Source: DASRAJ01 sp035638255
GTDB lineage: Bacteria; Bacteroidota; Bacteroidia; Chitinophagales; UBA10324
DNA length: 64,000 nucleotides
Reading direction: 5' to 3'
Assembly (NCBI GenBank): GCA_035638255.1
Contig: DASRAJ010000120.1
Location: 36,267-100,266 of the forward strand
The position numbers and the translations under genes were made by a program. A model generated the notes under the pieces. The model searched no databases. It saw only the letters and a list, made by a program, of their open reading frames with translations, and had not been told where the DNA came from. Below, one piece after another: positions 43,226-50,699 of the stretch (within the stretch, counting starts at the first letter, position 1; each line of letters opens with the position of its first letter).

Positions 43226-45673
43226 ATGAAAAAATATTTCCTCGCGAGCTTATTGCTCTGCATTCAATCAACGCTGTTTGCACAGGCAGGTATGCTTGAT
43301 TCTACTTTCGGCATCAATGGCAAGGCGAATATCAGTTATGTATATTCTACAGCAAATGCACAAGACATTGCAGCAACTAAAGATGGGAAAATACTTGTAT
43401 TGACGGACTACTATCTTGTTCGAATGAATAGCGATGGCACAGTGGATTCAACCTTCGCCGATCCGGGAAAACTTTGTTTGGGGTGCGATTTTTCAGGCGA
43501 TCCAAAAGCCATTGCAGTAGACGATTCGAACAGAATCATTTTCGTAAGCACGGAGTGGTATTACTTCGACCACAAAATGCACGTCTACCGCTTCTTGCCC
43601 GATGGCACAATAGACACCACGTTTAATGGAGGTAATGACGTTGCAATGCTTCCGTTCCAAGTGAATCGCGCACTACTGATTGAATCAGACGGGAGAATAT
43701 TAATTGGTGGGCAAAATGATGATGGATATAATGTTGCCACTTTAACCAGAATCAATACCAGCGGTGATTTCGATCCTGCATTCAATCTTTCACTTGATTT
43801 ATCAGAGAGTTTCATTTACGCAATTGCTGAACAAACCGATGGAAAAGTTCTGGCAGCTGGATCAACTGACAGTGATTGTTTTATTATCCGTGTTCTTCCT
43901 AATGGCTCAATAGATTCACTGTTTGGCAACAATGGATTTGTAATTGTTGATGATGGAAATTCAGAGACAGCTCAGTCCATCAGTATTTTGCCAGACGGAA
44001 AAATTCTTGCAGCCGGTCACTCCGATAGCACGCTATCCAGCAAGATCATGTGCTGGCGATTTCAAAGTGATGGAAGTCCTGACAGCTCGTTTGGTAACAA
44101 CGGAGAAATAATTTTGTACTCCGGATCGAAATTTAATCGTGCCTGGTTTGTCTTTTCACAGAGCGACTCGACTGCAATCATCGGGACGTCGTTGTTTGAT
44201 GGAGTGCACACCGCGCCGTCAATTTTTCATTTGAATTATGATGGAAGCATTGACTCTTCCTATGGGGATAATGGTGTGGGGGGAAAAACTTTTTTATGCG
44301 GACACCTGACTGAAATTGCCGGAGATACAACTGCTGACGGTAGACTTTTGACTTGCGGAACTGCTTATGATCTTGGAAATGATATAGGGGCAGTCTCAAA
44401 GCTGATGAATGACGGAGCAGAGGATAGTACTTTCTCAGGAGGCGGAACAAGTACGTTTGTTACCAATGACAGTATGATCGCACAGGGAGACTTTTATGGT
44501 TTTGTTTCTCTTCCAAATGGAAAGATATTTTGCGCAGCAGGTGCGAATCTAATGTTCATTAGGCTTACTGCAGATGGCGCTATTGATTCCTCATACGGAG
44601 TGAATGGATTTTATTTACCAAATCAGCAACTCGGTGGCTACCATGCGATGATGGCATTGGATTCAGACGCAGTGTATGTTATTGAGCGAAGCTATCCCGG
44701 GTTTGTTATATTCAAGTTTCAATCTGACGGAACAGTTGATTCTTCTTTTGGTATTCAGGGAATTAAAGAATATCCCGTTGAAAATTATGGAGGAATTGAA
44801 CCTGTTGATTTTATAATTCAGCCTGGCCACAAGTTGCTGATTGCAATGACTGATCCCATGACTTCAAACTATCTTTCTTTGATGCGATTCAATGCAAACG
44901 GAGCTATTGACAGCAGTTTTGCTGATGATGGAAAACAAACTTTTAATGATGGGTATTCTTCTAATGCCCGGTCAAGCGTTGCTGTCAGTGCTGATGGAAA
45001 AATTATGTTTGCTTATGATTCCGATATCTACGGAGAAACCGAGTATGGGCATTTATATCGCCTTCTGCCTGATGGGACCTTTGATTCTACGTTCGATGGA
45101 ACCGGCGCTGTAACTTACCTGCTTCCTATCCAGGTAAATTTTTACTACCATAGACTCCTGATCCAGTCCGACGGGAAGGTTATCATTTGTGGCTATCACG
45201 ATAATATTTACGAATCTGAGTTTGTTCGTGTCAATGAAGATGGTTCTCTCGATTCATTGTATGGGATTGATGGAGCTTTAACTATTCCCGGGATCGGTAG
45301 TTACTATAGTGTATTACTTCAGTCAGATGATGAATTACTTATCTCGCAAGACGTATGGCCGAATTATTCTGCGGGGATTTACAGATACCTGGCAGATGGT
45401 ATTGCCGATTCGTCATTTGGCGACTCAGCAATAGCTGTGATTAGCGATATGGCATCAGGGAATGAGCATGAATTTCCAATGCAAATTCAAAGTGATGGGA
45501 AGATACTTGTTGCTGGTCATTATGCATCAGGAGGGAACTACTCAGGTTATATCATAGCCCGCCTGTTTGGTGAAGGAACAGTTTCAGTGAATAGTATCGA
45601 AAACAAAAATGACCTTTTTATTTTTCCAAACCCTGTCACTGATCATCTCATTATCAGTTGTTCTTCAGGTTAA
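43226..45673 (+). CDS. Secreted delta-60-repeat protein, sorting domain cut by a stop codon
   Basis: 815 residues. A signal peptide (MKKYFLASLLLCIQSTLFAQ) is followed by about 14 delta-60 repeats ('LDSTFGINGKA', 'DGKILVL', 'LPDGTIDTTF'), a beta-propeller family of Bacteroidota surface proteins. The frame ends at TAA 45671-45673, right after the start of a T9SS sorting domain ('FIFPNPVTDHLIIS'). The same frame continues past the stop for 59 more codons with a perfect rest of that domain. As written the product could not be recognised by T9SS. The gene lies between two duplicated metallophosphoesterase tails. Confidence 0.85.
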   Translation: MKKYFLASLLLCIQSTLFAQAGMLDSTFGINGKANISYVYSTANAQDIAATKDGKILVLTDYYLVRMNSDGTVDSTFADPGKLCLGCDFSGDPKAIAVDDSNRIIFVSTEWYYFDHKMHVYRFLPDGTIDTTFNGGNDVAMLPFQVNRALLIESDGRILIGGQNDDGYNVATLTRINTSGDFDPAFNLSLDLSESFIYAIAEQTDGKVLAAGSTDSDCFIIRVLPNGSIDSLFGNNGFVIVDDGNSETAQSISILPDGKILAAGHSDSTLSSKIMCWRFQSDGSPDSSFGNNGEIILYSGSKFNRAWFVFSQSDSTAIIGTSLFDGVHTAPSIFHLNYDGSIDSSYGDNGVGGKTFLCGHLTEIAGDTTADGRLLTCGTAYDLGNDIGAVSKLMNDGAEDSTFSGGGTSTFVTNDSMIAQGDFYGFVSLPNGKIFCAAGANLMFIRLTADGAIDSSYGVNGFYLPNQQLGGYHAMMALDSDAVYVIERSYPGFVIFKFQSDGTVDSSFGIQGIKEYPVENYGGIEPVDFIIQPGHKLLIAMTDPMTSNYLSLMRFNANGAIDSSFADDGKQTFNDGYSSNARSSVAVSADGKIMFAYDSDIYGETEYGHLYRLLPDGTFDSTFDGTGAVTYLLPIQVNFYYHRLLIQSDGKVIICGYHDNIYESEFVRVNEDGSLDSLYGIDGALTIPGIGSYYSVLLQSDDELLISQDVWPNYSAGIYRYLADGIADSSFGDSAIAVISDMASGNEHEFPMQIQSDGKILVAGHYASGGNYSGYIIARLFGEGTVSVNSIENKNDLFIFPNPVTDHLIISCSSG

Positions 45674-45850
45674 CGGAAACCTGCCTCGATTATTATAACA
45701 AACATAGAAGGAAATATTCTGCTCAATGAAAATCGAAAACTCAATAGCAAGAATAGTTCTGTTGATGTAACCCAACTTCCTTCAGGAATTTATTTGATAA
45801 GTGTTCAGTCGAGCGAGAATTCTTTCACCGCAAAATTTGTCAAGCAATAA
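45674..45850 (+). pseudogene. Remainder of T9SS sorting domain behind the in-frame stop
   Basis: In the same frame as the delta-60 gene, 58 codons encode 'IIITNIEGNILLNENRKL', 'SSVDVTQLPSGIYLISVQSS' and 'FTAKFVKQ', then TAA at 45848-45850. This is the missing second half of the sorting domain. A single base change to TAA (from CAA or GAA, for example) explains it; no frameshift is needed. Confidence 0.85.
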
Positions 45851-45901
45851 CTCTGTCATAATTTTTCTCAGAGGTGTGTGTCGCCCCACCCACAAGTAAC
45901 T

Positions 45902-46038
45902 TCATCTCTTCCCCAACTCAAACACTTCCACATCAAAAAATTTTCTTCCCCTCAATCTTCAAGCGAACAATGGTGCGCACCTGATGTCAGCCGGCTTTTC
46001 CTGCAGCACCGGGATTGATGGGAAACTGTTGTTCAAAT
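45902..46038 (-). pseudogene. Duplicated 3' tail of the metallophosphoesterase gene, copy 2
   Basis: About 137 bp aligning closely with the 3' end of the gene at 46525-47019 (CTCTTCCCCAACTCAA, TTTTCTTCCCCTCAATCTT, CCTGCAGCACCGGGATTGAT), in the same orientation. It is better preserved than copy 1. It ends 14 bp before the stop of the YoeB remnant. Confidence 0.85.
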
Positions 46039-46052
46039 TGCGTGTACCAATA

Positions 46053-46238
46053 TTAATAGTGAAATCTGCATTGTGCAATGATGACATACTCATCTGTAAC
46101 TTTATACAGCAGCCGATGCTCCTCCGTAATTCTGCGCGACCAATATCCTCTCCATTGAAACTTCAGCGGCTCCGGCTTTCCAATTCCTTCAAAGGGAGAT
46201 TTTCGAATATCCTGAATCAACTCAACAAGAGCTTGTCT
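46053..46238 (-). pseudogene. yoeB: YoeB-type toxin remnant lacking its N-terminus
   Basis: In a second frame overlapping the antitoxin end, 59 residues read 'ALVELIQDIRKSPFEGIG', 'KPEPLKFQWRGYWSRRITEE' and 'HRLLYKV', ending 'AQCRFHY'. This is the C-terminal two thirds of YoeB, an mRNA endoribonuclease that cuts at the ribosome. The catalytic-type Glu, Arg and His (RFHY) are kept. The first 25-28 residues are absent and a TGA lies just upstream in frame. No ATG is available, only a TTG. The toxin is probably dead. Confidence 0.85.
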
Positions 46239-46447
46239 ATGTCAACTTTGATGAGCTCTTTTCCGCTCTCAATATCTTCAATTGCTTTCAGCAACCGGTC
46301 ACGATTGGCAGCAGTGCTCGTTGCATATTCGGTAACATCTTCTTCGACAACATGAATTTCAATTTGCTTGTCCCTGAAAAGGTTTTTGAGATTGTCAAGG
46401 AATTTTTCGTCGAGATCATTTGCGTTCACTCTGTACGTGGTTGACAT
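46217..46447 (-). CDS. YefM/RelB-type antitoxin
   Basis: 76 residues from the ATG at 46447, chosen because upstream codons to 46528 are not conserved-looking. 'MSTTYRVNANDLDEKFLDNLKN' and 'YATSTAANRDRLLKAIEDIESGKEL' are typical of small antitoxins paired with YoeB toxins: an N-terminal DNA-binding or dimer part and a C-terminal toxin-wrapping helix. The last residues ('DKLLLS') run across the toxin deletion, so its own tail may also be altered. It may be an orphan antitoxin able to neutralise related toxins elsewhere. Confidence 0.75.
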   Translation of the reverse strand: MSTTYRVNANDLDEKFLDNLKNLFRDKQIEIHVVEEDVTEYATSTAANRDRLLKAIEDIESGKELIKVDIDKLLLS

Positions 46448-46524
46448 ATTTGAAAGTTGAAAACCAAAGTTACAAATCTGATTTTTTCTTTCAGTGATTG
46501 AATGCCCGCTGACGACTACCTGCT

Positions 46525-47019
46525 TCACCTCTTCCCCAACTCAATCACTTCCACATCAAAAATTTTCTTCCCCTCAATCTTTAACCGGACTATCGTGCGT
46601 ACCTGATGCAAGCCCGCCTTCCCTGCAGCACCGGGATTGATGTGAAGCATGTTGTTCAAGCTTGCATCACGGGTGATCTTGAGAATGTGTGAATGACCGG
46701 TGATGAATAAATCGGGTTTCAGTTGCTGAAGTTTTTCCTTGACGCCCTGTTGGTAGTGATTGGGATACCCTCCTATGTGAATCATAACTATTTTGACTTC
46801 TTCACAGCTAAAAAATAGTTCTTCAGGAAAATTTTTTCGAACTGTATTGCTATCAATGTTTCCAAAAACTCCTTTCAGCGGTTTAAAGGATTGCAGCGAT
46901 TCAGCAACATTACTTCCGAAATCACCTGCATGCCACACTTCATCGCACTCTTTGAAAAAATCAAACACAGCAGGATCGAGAAAGCCATGTGTGTCAGAGA
47001 TGATGCCGATGCGTTTCAT
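46525..47019 (-). CDS. YfcE/MJ0936-family metallophosphoesterase
   Basis: 164 residues. All metal-site motifs are present: 'GIISDTHG' (residues 4-11), 'VWHAGDFG' (about 28), 'VFGNID' (about 51), 'MIHIGG' (about 79) and 'ITGHSH' (about 106). It is a small phosphodiesterase with a binuclear metal site. Partial copies of its 3' end occur at 42968-43105 and 45902-46038. It is transcribed toward the mosaic region. The substrate is unknown. Confidence 0.92.
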   Translation of the reverse strand: MKRIGIISDTHGFLDPAVFDFFKECDEVWHAGDFGSNVAESLQSFKPLKGVFGNIDSNTVRKNFPEELFFSCEEVKIVMIHIGGYPNHYQQGVKEKLQQLKPDLFITGHSHILKITRDASLNNMLHINPGAAGKAGLHQVRTIVRLKIEGKKIFDVEVIELGKR

Positions 47020-47068
47020 GGTGAGTGAGCGCTATTTTGCAAATAGAAAAACTGTTAACGACAGCAAG

Positions 47069-47119
47069 ACCTTTTCCAAAGTTCCTCACAGAATCCCGCG
47101 GAAAAACTTTGGAAAAGGT
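47069..47119. repeat. 15-bp perfect hairpin between miaA and the phosphoesterase gene
   Basis: ACCTTTTCCAAAGTT (47069-47083) and AACTTTGGAAAAGGT (47105-47119) are exact inverted copies around a 21-base loop. No T-run follows. It is more like a dispersed palindrome than a terminator. The miaA stop lies just to the right. Confidence 0.7.
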
Positions 47120-47130
47120 TTGCCGGAACA

Positions 47131-48072
47131 TCATTGTACATTGTGTGTTGCCGGTTGCGGATCGGTGTAGTTCAGCATTTCCTGTTTTGCATGAGCCATA
47201 ATTTCTTCCGCTTGCTCCGCCGAAAACCACTGCATGTCCTTCTCTTTTCTAAACCACGTCATCTGCCGCTTCGCGTAGTTGCGCGTATTTTGTTTGATGA
47301 GATCAACAGCTTTTTCAAATGAAATTTTCCCTTCCAGGAAATCAAACAACTCACGGTATCCTACTGTTTGCAGTGCAATGAGATTACGATGCGGAAATAA
47401 TTCTTTCGCTTCTTCCAATAGTCCGTTCTGAATCATTTCATCAACGCGATGATTGATGCGGTCATATAATTCCTTCCGGTCAGCGTGCAAACCGATTTTT
47501 ACGGATATGAAATCCCGCATGTGCGGCTTTGATTTTCTGAACGATGAAAAAGGTTTTCCGGTTGAGAGGTTTACCACCAGCGCACGAATTAACCGGTGAG
47601 GATTGTTGATGTCCACCCTCCCGTAGTAGACAGGATCGTTCTCCAGCAATAATTTCTGCAGCGCCGAAATTCCCTCGTCCTTAAATAACTGTTTAATTTT
47701 TTCTTCTGCAGCATCATCCGCAGGTGGAATGGAATCAAACCCTTCAAGCACCGCTTTGATAAAAAGTCCGGAGCCACCCACCATCACCAAAACATCATGG
47801 TGCAAAAACAAACTGCTCATCAATTCAAGAGCTTCCTGTTCAAATTTTCCGGCGCTGTAATCATCATGAATGGAGAGATGATTGATGAAGTGGTGTGAGA
47901 CCAGAGAGAGTTTTTCAATAGTTGGCTTGGCCGTACCGATGTTCATCTCGCGATAAAATTGCCGTGCATCAGCAGAAATAATTTCTGTATGAAAATGCTT
48001 TGCGACCCGGATGCTGATAGAAGTTTTCCCGACTGCTGTGGGTCCGGCAATAATGATCAGGAATTTTTTCAC
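47131..48072 (-). CDS. miaA: tRNA dimethylallyltransferase
   Basis: 313 residues, the normal length. P-loop 'GPTAVGKTS' (9-17), 'ISADARQFYREMNIGTAKP' (substrate and tRNA recognition; the usual SADSRQ reads SADARQ) and 'VGGSGLFIKAVLEG' are present, as is 'QTVGYRELFDFLEG' and 'NTRNYAKRQMTWFRKE' near the C-terminus. It adds dimethylallyl to A37 of tRNAs that read codons starting with U. The Ser to Ala change in SADSRQ is common enough not to imply loss of function. Confidence 0.96.
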   Translation of the reverse strand: MKKFLIIIAGPTAVGKTSISIRVAKHFHTEIISADARQFYREMNIGTAKPTIEKLSLVSHHFINHLSIHDDYSAGKFEQEALELMSSLFLHHDVLVMVGGSGLFIKAVLEGFDSIPPADDAAEEKIKQLFKDEGISALQKLLLENDPVYYGRVDINNPHRLIRALVVNLSTGKPFSSFRKSKPHMRDFISVKIGLHADRKELYDRINHRVDEMIQNGLLEEAKELFPHRNLIALQTVGYRELFDFLEGKISFEKAVDLIKQNTRNYAKRQMTWFRKEKDMQWFSAEQAEEIMAHAKQEMLNYTDPQPATHNVQ

Positions 48073-48102
48073 AGAAAAAAACAGAGGGAAAGATGCGGAG
48101 CA

Positions 48103-48831
48103 CTAAATATCTTCTTCAAGATCTTCAATGATGTTCTCATTCAAATCTTCAGGATCAAAATCATCCCCGGCAACAAAACTATCATCGCCGCTTACTTCTT
48201 CCACTTCTTCTTTGATAGCATCGCCATCCATAATATCTCCTTCTTCCCCTTCTATTGAAGCCAACTCTTCTTCATCAGGTTCATCAGCGCTTTCAACAAA
48301 AGGTGAGGGCTCATCTTTTTCATCATCATCATCCATTTCTTCTTCCTCCTCCTCTTCTATTTTGTGGTCTGCCAATACGGTTTTTCTTTTTGCAAGATGC
48401 GCAGCAATTTCTTCCTTCTTAAACGGAGACGCTCCCTGCGATTTCACCACTACCGGATACATTGTTGAATCCTTTTCAGTGCCGCCGATGGAAACAAGTT
48501 CAACGAGAAAAGAAAACTCCTGGGTGCCATGAAACTCATAGACAAAATGCTGATGGGGGTCGTCAATGTATGCAACCAACGACGGCAAGCTTGTGGCTTT
48601 TGCCTTGGTCGCTTTCTTTGGCTCCTCCTTCTTTATTGAAGGGTGAAGTTGTTTGCCTTTCTGCCAATTGTCATTGCTCAGGTAAAAACTTCCTGAACCG
48701 GTCGCGGGCATGTTGTAGGATGACATGATGGCCGCTTCAAGATCTGCAAATGACTGTGCAGGTTTTATTTCTATATCACGCTGAACGGCGTCATCTTCTT
48801 CAAAAATCACTCTGAACTTGAACAGGGGCAT
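48103..48831 (-). CDS. pRiA4b ORF-3-like protein with long acidic tail
   Basis: 242 residues. The N-terminal 130 or so residues match the plasmid pRiA4b ORF-3-like domain ('FKFRVIFEEDDAVQRDIEI', 'SFYLSNDNWQKGKQL', 'YEFHGTQEFSFLVEL'). From about residue 155 the chain is extremely acidic (runs of Glu and Asp, over 40% acidic), ending 'NIIEDLEEDI'. The role of the family is unknown. The acidic tail could mimic nucleic acid or bind basic proteins. It starts between miaA and cca on the same strand. Confidence 0.8.
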   Translation of the reverse strand: MPLFKFRVIFEEDDAVQRDIEIKPAQSFADLEAAIMSSYNMPATGSGSFYLSNDNWQKGKQLHPSIKKEEPKKATKAKATSLPSLVAYIDDPHQHFVYEFHGTQEFSFLVELVSIGGTEKDSTMYPVVVKSQGASPFKKEEIAAHLAKRKTVLADHKIEEEEEEEMDDDDEKDEPSPFVESADEPDEEELASIEGEEGDIMDGDAIKEEVEEVSGDDSFVAGDDFDPEDLNENIIEDLEEDI

Positions 48832-48921
48832 CTTTGGTTTTGTTTTTTCTTCTTGATAATCCTATCAGTAAAGTTCGTCAAAGAAATCAATACGCAAATA
48901 AAGAAACAATGGGGATGCAAA

Positions 48922-50385
48922 TTATTTTCCTGCTAACGGAACCCAGCCCATTTTGTTTCCTTTTTCAATCATAAAGGTATATGCTTCCTCAAAATTATTT
49001 GCAATTTTTCCGTCAAGAATCGCTTCACGAATTGCATCTTTAATGATGCCAACTTCTTTCGAAGGTGGTTTACCGAATGTTTGCATGATAATTTCTCCGG
49101 TAATTGGCGGCTGCCAGTTGCGCATACGATCTTTCTCTTCTACTTCCTTCATCTTCTCACGCACCAACTGAAAATTCTCAAGGTAGCGCTTCACCTTCTT
49201 CTCATTCTTGGAGGTGATATCTGATTCGCAAAGCAGCATCAGCTTGTCAATGTCATCACCTGCTTCAAACAATAATCGCCGAATGGCAGAGTCTGTCACT
49301 TGTTCTTTACTCAGCACGATCGGTCGAAGATGAAGGAACACCATTTTCAAAACGAACTTCATTTTTTCATTGAGGGGAAGATGAAATTTCCGGAAGATGC
49401 GCTGCACCATTCTTGTACCAACCACTTCATGTCCGTGAAACGTCCAACCCTTTCCCTTCTCAAATTTTTTGGTATCGGGTTTGGCGATGTCGTGAAGAAT
49501 GGCAGCCCAGCGCAACCAGAGATCATCACTCTTTGCCGCCACATTGTCGAGCACTTGCAGGGTGTGATAGAAGTTGTCTTTGTGTCCCTGTCCTTCAAGA
49601 TGTTCAACACCGTAAAGTTTTTCAAACTCAGGGAAAATAATTTTGAGCAACCCCGATTTGAACAGAAGATCGAAACCGATGGATGGCTTTGGTGACAGGA
49701 TAATTTTGTTCAGCTCCTCTGAAATCCTTTCTGAAGAAATAATTTCAATGCGTTCTTTATTTTTCGAAAGGCTTTTAAACGTTTCAACTTCTATTTTAAA
49801 ATTCAGCTGAGAAGCAAAACGAATGGCGCGCATCATTCGCAGCGGATCATCAGAGAACGTGATGTCAGGATCAAGCGGGGTGCGAATTGTTTTTTGATCC
49901 AAATCTTTTAAGCCGTGAAATGCATCGAGCACCATGCCGTAATCTTCATGGTTCAAACTCACGGCGAGTGCATTGATCGTAAAATCGCGTCGCTTCAAAT
50001 CATCTTCAAGCGTTCCGTCTTCCACAATTGGCTTTCTCGAATCCGCGCGGTAAGATTCTTTTCTTGCCCCGACAAACTCCATTTCAAAATCATGATGCTT
50101 AAGAAGAGCCGTTCCAAAATTTTTATAGACTGCCAATGACGCTTCCGGAAATTCTGCTGCAACTTTTTCCGCAAGCTGTATTCCGACCTGTCCCGATTTG
50201 TTCGGGATGCCGATGGTAGTCACATCAATGTCTTTTGAGGGTCGTCTCAGAATCTTATCACGAACGAATCCGCCGACGAGATAGCTCTCGAACTTCAACT
50301 CATTCGCGCATGCAGCAATTACCCCGATGATTTTTTCTTCCTCATCAGAAATTTCGAGTGGAATGAATTGCTTTTCGATCACCAT
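48922..50385 (-). CDS. cca: CCA tRNA nucleotidyltransferase with HD domain
   Basis: 487 residues. The nucleotidyltransferase head has 'YLVGGFVRD' (about 37) and the catalytic 'KDIDVTT' (about 54), followed by 'RRDFTINALAV' and the 'DPLRMMRAIRFASQL' region. An HD domain ('LHDIAKPDTKKFEKGKGWTFHGHEVVG') follows, with its His-Asp pair. It adds or repairs CCA ends, needed here because both tRNA genes in the window lack encoded CCA. Between the catalytic 'DVTTIG' and 'GIQLAEKV' there is an extra segment of about seven residues encoded by a palindrome (50187-50210). Confidence 0.95.
   Translation of the reverse strand: MVIEKQFIPLEISDEEEKIIGVIAACANELKFESYLVGGFVRDKILRRPSKDIDVTTIGIPNKSGQVGIQLAEKVAAEFPEASLAVYKNFGTALLKHHDFEMEFVGARKESYRADSRKPIVEDGTLEDDLKRRDFTINALAVSLNHEDYGMVLDAFHGLKDLDQKTIRTPLDPDITFSDDPLRMMRAIRFASQLNFKIEVETFKSLSKNKERIEIISSERISEELNKIILSPKPSIGFDLLFKSGLLKIIFPEFEKLYGVEHLEGQGHKDNFYHTLQVLDNVAAKSDDLWLRWAAILHDIAKPDTKKFEKGKGWTFHGHEVVGTRMVQRIFRKFHLPLNEKMKFVLKMVFLHLRPIVLSKEQVTDSAIRRLLFEAGDDIDKLMLLCESDITSKNEKKVKRYLENFQLVREKMKEVEEKDRMRNWQPPITGEIIMQTFGKPPSKEVGIIKDAIREAILDGKIANNFEEAYTFMIEKGNKMGWVPLAGK
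50187..50210. repeat. Palindromic insert within cca
   Basis: TCCCGA-TTTGT-TCGGGA (50191-50207) within CCTGTCCCGATTTGTTCGGG. Related text occurs in intergenic DNA at about 40284-40300 (CCTGTCCCGATTTTTTCAGG) and 50515-50531 (ATCCCGGTTGATCGGGAC). In cca it adds 'PNKSGQV'-type residues in frame in a loop next to the active site. Confidence 0.6.
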
Positions 50386-50465
50386 AGATAAGTATCACTC
50401 TTATGCGTTCGTAAGTGTCAGGCACCCCCGCGCAACAGACCTACACAGGTGTCAGACACTAAATA

Positions 50466-50494
50466 AACAGCCCGGAGAAAATCCCCGGGCTGTT
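50466..50494 (-). terminator. Terminator downstream of tRNA-Met
   Basis: Perfect 10-bp stem AACAGCCCGG/CCGGGCTGTT with a 9-base loop. On the minus strand it is followed by TATTTA. It lies between tRNA-Met and cca, so it would separate their transcripts. The gap to cca also holds a near-inverted pair GTGTCAGGCACC / GGTGTCAGACAC at 50416-50460. Confidence 0.65.
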
Positions 50495-50548
50495 GAAAGT
50501 TTTTCCGTGTAACTATCCCGGTTGATCGGGACGAATAACTTTTCAAAG

Positions 50549-50622
50549 TAGCGAGAGAGAGACTTGAACTCTCGACCTCGGCATTATGAGTGCCGCGCTC
50601 TAGCCAGCTGAGCTACCTCGCC
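50549..50622 (-). tRNA. tRNA-Met (anticodon CAU)
   Basis: 74 nt on the minus strand: acceptor GGCGAGG/TCTCGCT with G-T pairs at both ends of the stem, D-arm 'AGCTCAGCTGGCTAGAGC', anticodon stem CGGCA/TGCCG with loop CTCATAA, and T-arm GAGAG-TTCAAGT-CTCTC. CCA is not encoded. The first acceptor pair is G-U, not the C-A mismatch of initiators, so it is an elongator; a lysidine tRNA-Ile cannot be excluded. Confidence 0.93.
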
Positions 50623-50699
50623 ATGGGAATTTTCAGGCGCAAATATAATCTGCAGCGGTCAACGATGCCGTGATAATGGCTGGTGAAACTTTCGCATTG

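Noticed and set aside
45660..45700. Frameshift in the delta-60 gene
   Set aside because: The sorting domain continues in the same frame after the TAA, so a nonsense change is sufficient.
48128..48532. Serine-rich plus-strand frame
   Set aside because: Exact antisense of the Glu/Asp-rich tail of the pRiA4b-domain gene.
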